In this document: in pieces, positions 43,957 through 46,902 of the stretch
How positions within the stretch are numbered: the first letter of the stretch is position 1
Layout: the number at the start of each line of letters is the position of its first letter
NCBI GenBank assembly: GCA_017433125.1
Contig: JAFRHT010000067.1
Location: 1-46,902, forward strand
Reading direction: 5' to 3'
DNA from: Solobacterium sp.
GTDB lineage: Bacteria > Bacillota_I > Bacilli_A > Erysipelotrichales > Erysipelotrichaceae
DNA: 46,902 nt
The notes under the pieces: model-generated
Database searches by the model: none
Seen by the model: the letters and a program-made list of their open reading frames with translations, nothing else
Told to the model about the DNA's origin: nothing
Made by a program: the position numbers and the translations under genes

Positions 43957-44340
43957 TTACTTCTCGACAGCGAATACTTCGATCTCTACGAGACCGCCCT
44001 TCGGCAGAGCAGCAACCTGGAACGCTGCGCGAGCCGGGAAATCAGCTGTGAAATACTGTGCGTAAACTTCGTTCATAGCGCCGAAGTTGGCAATGTCGCT
44101 CAGATAGCAGGTAGCCTTGACGACGTTGTCCATTGTCATTCCTGCTTCGGCAAGGATTGTCTTCAGGTTTTCCAGAGACTGCTTTGTCTGGCTGGCGATG
44201 TCAGCACCAGCGAATTCGCCTGTCTTCGGATCAACGCCCAGCTGGCCCGAAACAAAAACCAGACGACCTGTGCATTCTACACCCTGGGAATACGGGCCGA
44301 TTGCTGCCGGAGCATTCGGGGAAGCCAAGATCTTCTTCAT
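43957..44340 (-). CDS. ridA: RidA family reactive enamine/imine deaminase
   Basis: RidA hydrolyses reactive 2-aminoacrylate and other enamines/imines released by PLP enzymes. The 127-residue protein has APAAIGPYSQGV, FVSGQLGVDPKTGE, the active-site arginine in FPARAAFQVAALPKGGLVEIEV, and a normal family length. The start at 44338-44340 has GGAGGAAATATTAC upstream; the longer frame is promoter DNA. It lies upstream of a MalY/PatB-type PLP enzyme, a likely source of its substrate. No clear terminator follows, so read-through into the aminotransferase gene is possible. Confidence 0.94.
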   Translation of the reverse strand: MKKILASPNAPAAIGPYSQGVECTGRLVFVSGQLGVDPKTGEFAGADIASQTKQSLENLKTILAEAGMTMDNVVKATCYLSDIANFGAMNEVYAQYFTADFPARAAFQVAALPKGGLVEIEVFAVEK

Positions 44341-44399
44341 GTAATATTTCCTCCTTATCAGTCGTACGTTTTGCCGCAGCAAAACATCTACTGAAGAAA

Positions 44400-44428
44400 A
44401 TTTTAGCACTCCCAAAATAGGGCCGCAA
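44400..44428 (-). promoter_or_regulatory. Promoter of ridA
   Basis: On the minus strand TTGCGG (44423-44428), a 17-bp spacer and TAAAAT (44400-44405) are seen, with TGC before the -10 box. Confidence 0.6.
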
Positions 44429-44437
44429 GCGCTTCCA
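44424..44437. promoter_or_regulatory. cre-like site 3, on the -35 box of ridA
   Basis: CGCAAGCGCTTCCA shares the AAGCGCTT core (44427-44434) and matches 11 of 14 cre positions. Its position relative to the -35 box is like that of site 2, which suggests common control of ridA and the aminotransferase gene. Confidence 0.45.
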
Positions 44438-44476
44438 TCCTGTTTCATAACTTACATTCGCTGTAAATTTTTTTCA

Positions 44477-44498
44477 GTGTAAAGACTTGTGTTTTCAC
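44477..44498. repeat. Imperfect inverted repeat between ridA and the M20 gene
   Basis: GTGTAAAGAC and GTGTTTTCAC flank TT, with eight of ten positions pairing. It lies between the divergent ridA and M20 promoters and may be an operator. Confidence 0.35.
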
Positions 44499-44523
44499 TT
44501 GAAAAATGCCTCGAAATCCGCTC

Positions 44524-44552
44524 TTCGAAGAAGGCTGTTCATGTAATATACT
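44524..44552 (+). promoter_or_regulatory. Promoter of the M20/D-aminoacylase unit
   Basis: TTCGAA (44524-44529), a 17-bp spacer and TATACT (44547-44552) precede the M20 gene by 45 bases. The leader holds AAGGAGGACAACGCAC before the ATG. Confidence 0.5.
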
Positions 44553-44597
44553 TAATGATGTAAACATTCATAAAACTGCATAAGGAGGACAACGCAC

Positions 44598-45986
44598 ATG
44601 AATGAACGTCAGGAACAACTCGTCCGCAATGCCGACAAGAACAGACAGCTGGTTCTGGATGCCGAGCGCTGGCTCTGGGCCCATCCGCAGGTCGGTTTCA
44701 CGGAGTGGGAAGCCCACAATTATCTGGTAGAAAAATATGAAGCCCTCGGCTATGAACTCGTTCTGGCCGGCAAGATTCCGGGCTTCGGCAACATCCCGGG
44801 TTTCTATACTGATATCGATACCGGAAAACCCGGTCCGACCCTGGCCATTTTCGGCGAACTCGATGCCCTGGACATCGCCAATCATCCGGAATCCGTCAAC
44901 GGCATGACCCACTGCTGCGGCCACCACGCCCAGTCAGCTGCCCTGCTCGGTCTGGCGGCTGCCTTCAAGGAACCGGGTGCCCTGGACGGCCTGTGCGGCA
45001 AGATCCGCCTGATTGCCGTTCCGGCAGAAGAAATGATCCAACTGGCCTACCGTGAAGAACTGCGCAAGCAGGGTGTCATCAGCTACATGGGCGGCAAGGT
45101 TGAATTCATGCACAGAGGCATCCTTGACGGTGTCGACCTGGCCATCATGGTGCATACAGCCGGCATCGCCGAAGGTGATCCTTACGACTTCATCTGCGGC
45201 TACGGCAACAACGGCTGCATGGCCAAGACCATCCGCTACAAGGGCAAGTCCGCCCACGCCGGCGGTTCCCCGCACCTCGGCATCAACGCCCAGTATGCCG
45301 CCATGCTCGGCCTGCAGGCAGTCAACGACCTGCGTGAGACCTTCCAGGAAAAGGATACCATCCGTTTCCACCCGATCATGATGGGCGTCAATTCCGCCGT
45401 CAATATCATCCCGGATGAGATGAAGATCGAAAGCTATGTCCGCGGCCGTACAATCGAAGCCATGAAGAAGGAAAACACCAAGGTCAACCGCGCGCTGACC
45501 GGTGCAGCCCTCGCCATCGGTGCCGGTGTCGAACTGACTGACCGTCCGGGCTACTCCCCGGAAGTGCATGACAAGGCCTTCATGGAACTGGTTGAGAAGT
45601 GCTGCCGTGACCTTGCCGGTGACCGGGTCAAATTCGATTACAATGAATGGAGCACCGGTTCCTCCGACTTCGGTGACATCACCTGCGTCATGCCGGGTGT
45701 CCAGTTCAACGCCTGCGGCGCGACCGGCACATTCCATGGCATCGACTTCAACCCGGCTGATCCGGACCGCATGTGCGTCAACGCCGTCAAGGCCCAGCTG
45801 TTTGTAACTGATGCGCTCCTGGCTGACGACGCGGCCGCCGCGAAGGAAATCATTGCCAACTACAAGCCGCAGTACGCTTCCATCAAGGAATACTTCGAAG
45901 ACATCAACGATTTCATCCTTGACAAGGACGCGGTTGTCTACGATGAAAAAGGCAACGTTACAATCGACTTCCAGAACACGAAATAA
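44598..45986 (+). CDS. M20 family metallopeptidase/amidohydrolase (AbgB-like)
   Basis: This 462-residue M20D-type enzyme has the metal-binding motifs FGELDALD, CCGHHAQSA, PAEE and MVHTAG, and a lid domain that begins IRYKGKSAHAGGSPHLGINA. The C-terminus has TGSSDFGDI. The pattern resembles p-aminobenzoyl-glutamate hydrolase subunit B and other N-acyl amino acid amidohydrolases. It probably removes acyl groups or cleaves amides in the cytoplasm. Codon use is strongly biased (GGC, GCC, AAG), as in highly expressed genes. It is followed by a partial terminator and the D-aminoacylase-like gene. Confidence 0.9.
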   Translation: MNERQEQLVRNADKNRQLVLDAERWLWAHPQVGFTEWEAHNYLVEKYEALGYELVLAGKIPGFGNIPGFYTDIDTGKPGPTLAIFGELDALDIANHPESVNGMTHCCGHHAQSAALLGLAAAFKEPGALDGLCGKIRLIAVPAEEMIQLAYREELRKQGVISYMGGKVEFMHRGILDGVDLAIMVHTAGIAEGDPYDFICGYGNNGCMAKTIRYKGKSAHAGGSPHLGINAQYAAMLGLQAVNDLRETFQEKDTIRFHPIMMGVNSAVNIIPDEMKIESYVRGRTIEAMKKENTKVNRALTGAALAIGAGVELTDRPGYSPEVHDKAFMELVEKCCRDLAGDRVKFDYNEWSTGSSDFGDITCVMPGVQFNACGATGTFHGIDFNPADPDRMCVNAVKAQLFVTDALLADDAAAAKEIIANYKPQYASIKEYFEDINDFILDKDAVVYDEKGNVTIDFQNTK

Positions 45987-45996
45987 GAACCGATTG

Positions 45997-46022
45997 AGCC
46001 CGGAGTTTTCTGGGCTTTATAA
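45997..46022 (+). terminator. Intra-operon terminator or attenuator
   Basis: AGCCCGGA, a GTTT loop and TCTGGGCT form an 8-bp stem followed by TTATAATT. It lies between the M20 and deacylase genes, whose separation is 59 nt, and may lower expression of the second gene. Confidence 0.55.
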
Positions 46023-46045
46023 TTACCTTGAGGAGGAAACACCCC

Positions 46046-46902
46046 ATGTATGACCTGATTATACGCAACGGCTACATCATCGACGGTTCCGGCAATCCCG
46101 GATTTCATGCCGACCTGGCTGTCAAAGACGGGAAAATAGCGGAAATCAGCCGGCCGATCCTGACCCCGGCCAAAAAAGAGATCGATGCGAAAGGCCATGT
46201 TGTCGCCCCCGGTTTCATCGACTCCCACAGCCATGACGACATCATTCTTGAACAGATGCCTGACATGAAGCACAAACTGGAACAGGGCATCACCGGTGAA
46301 ATCGTCGGCATGTGCGGGTTCTCCTGCGCCCCGGTATCAGACCGGAACAAGGCGGAGGGTCTCAAGGCGCTGAAATCGCTGATGAATGAGGGCAGCCCGG
46401 CCGACAACACATACAACCGGCAGTATTCCGACTACATCCGGCACGTACAGACTATTCCCACCGGGCCGAATTTCTACGGCCTGATCGGCCACAACATCAT
46501 CCGCCTGGCAGTCATGGGCCCGGATAACCGGGAACCGACCCCGGCTGAGCTGGAAGAAATGAAAGCCTATGTCCGGGATGCCATGGAAGCCGGGGCTCTG
46601 GGTATTTCCCTCGGCATGCACTATACACCCGGTTTCTTTGCCAAAACCGATGAACTGATTGCCTTGTGCGAAGTGGCAGCTTCCTACGGCGGCATCATGA
46701 CCCTGCACATGCGCTACGAGGACGGCAACCTGCTGGAAGGTGTGCGGGAGACAATCGAGATTGTCCGGGCCACCGGCATCAAGACCGTGATCTCCCACCA
46801 CAAGGTCATCGGTACACCGAAAGTCTGGGGCCTGACCGAACAGTCACTGCGGATGATTGATGATGCCATTGCGGAAGGACTGGACATCTACCTTGACCAG
46901 TA
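46046..46902 (+). CDS. N-acyl-D-amino-acid deacylase family amidohydrolase (partial, C-terminus beyond window)
   Basis: The frame starts at an ATG behind AGGAGGAAACACCCC and stays open for 285 codons to the window edge. It begins YDLIIRNGYIIDGSGNPGF and has the metal-binding GFIDSHSHDD, then GITGEIVGMCGFSCAPV and LGISLGMHYTPG, followed by LHMRYEDG and ISHHK, which supply further metal ligands. This is the D-aminoacylase/N-acyl-D-glutamate deacylase branch of the amidohydrolase superfamily. With the M20 enzyme upstream it suggests deacylation of N-acyl amino acids of both chiralities. The rest of the protein lies outside the window. Confidence 0.9.
   Translation, partial: MYDLIIRNGYIIDGSGNPGFHADLAVKDGKIAEISRPILTPAKKEIDAKGHVVAPGFIDSHSHDDIILEQMPDMKHKLEQGITGEIVGMCGFSCAPVSDRNKAEGLKALKSLMNEGSPADNTYNRQYSDYIRHVQTIPTGPNFYGLIGHNIIRLAVMGPDNREPTPAELEEMKAYVRDAMEAGALGISLGMHYTPGFFAKTDELIALCEVAASYGGIMTLHMRYEDGNLLEGVRETIEIVRATGIKTVISHHKVIGTPKVWGLTEQSLRMIDDAIAEGLDIYLDQ

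Overview
The window looks like chromosomal DNA of a Bacillota (Firmicutes) bacterium with a fairly G+C-rich genome. The evidence is the rapZ-yvcK-whiA block, HPr kinase/phosphorylase beside a PpaX-type phosphatase, a MutL with endonuclease motifs, strong AGGAGG-type ribosome binding sites and cre-like sites. A gut or rumen anaerobe, possibly of the Erysipelotrichia, would fit, but that is inference. There are no rRNA or tRNA genes, no CRISPR array and no insertion sequence. The only hint of a mobile-element ancestry is one degenerate recombinase-like gene.

Positions 1-5433 (minus strand) are one tightly packed operon. rapZ, yvcK and whiA lead, followed by a small membrane protein, a DUF2156 protein, an Eis-like GNAT acetyltransferase and a nitroreductase cut by the window edge. 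Next come two tandem OsmC paralogues, each with its own promoter and terminator (5.5-6.4 kb), and then a mutS-uvrA-hprK-ppaX operon (6.4-13.4 kb) that joins DNA repair with carbon-catabolite signalling. A short gene without a visible Shine-Dalgarno sequence diverges from mutS.

From 14 to 22 kb, all on the minus strand, lie a fucose-isomerase-fold protein with DUF4298 and HAD partners, an unknown membrane protein, a DMT permease, a phospho-beta-glucosidase with a PTS IIA protein, and a serine hydrolase paired with a stand-alone pyruvate-kinase C-terminal-domain protein. An alpha/beta hydrolase and the degenerate tyrosine-recombinase-like gene (23.3-24.3 kb) run on the plus strand. They are followed by a CpXC zinc protein with an unknown partner, a Bax-inhibitor-1 membrane protein, and a mutL-miaA-tcdA operon. 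yigZ diverges from mutL and meets a GH25 lysozyme-like gene tail to tail.

The right third (31.5-46.9 kb) is mostly catabolic. It holds a HAD/C69 dipeptidase/cyclase operon, an SGNH hydrolase, TelA, two permeases (DUF401 and AEC), and a LarA-UxaA(small)-UxaA(large)-cyclodeaminase operon that suggests racemisation and dehydration of a hydroxy or sugar acid. It ends with a MalY-like aminotransferase and RidA, each with an AAGCGCTT cre-like box on its -35 region, and a divergent M20 amidohydrolase/D-aminoacylase pair. Together these point to scavenging of peptides, modified amino acids and sugar acids under HprK/CcpA-type control.

A recurring promoter form, an extended -10 close to TGC-TATAAT, appears throughout. 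At three genes the -10 box lies so close to the start codon that leaderless or nearly leaderless mRNAs are predicted.
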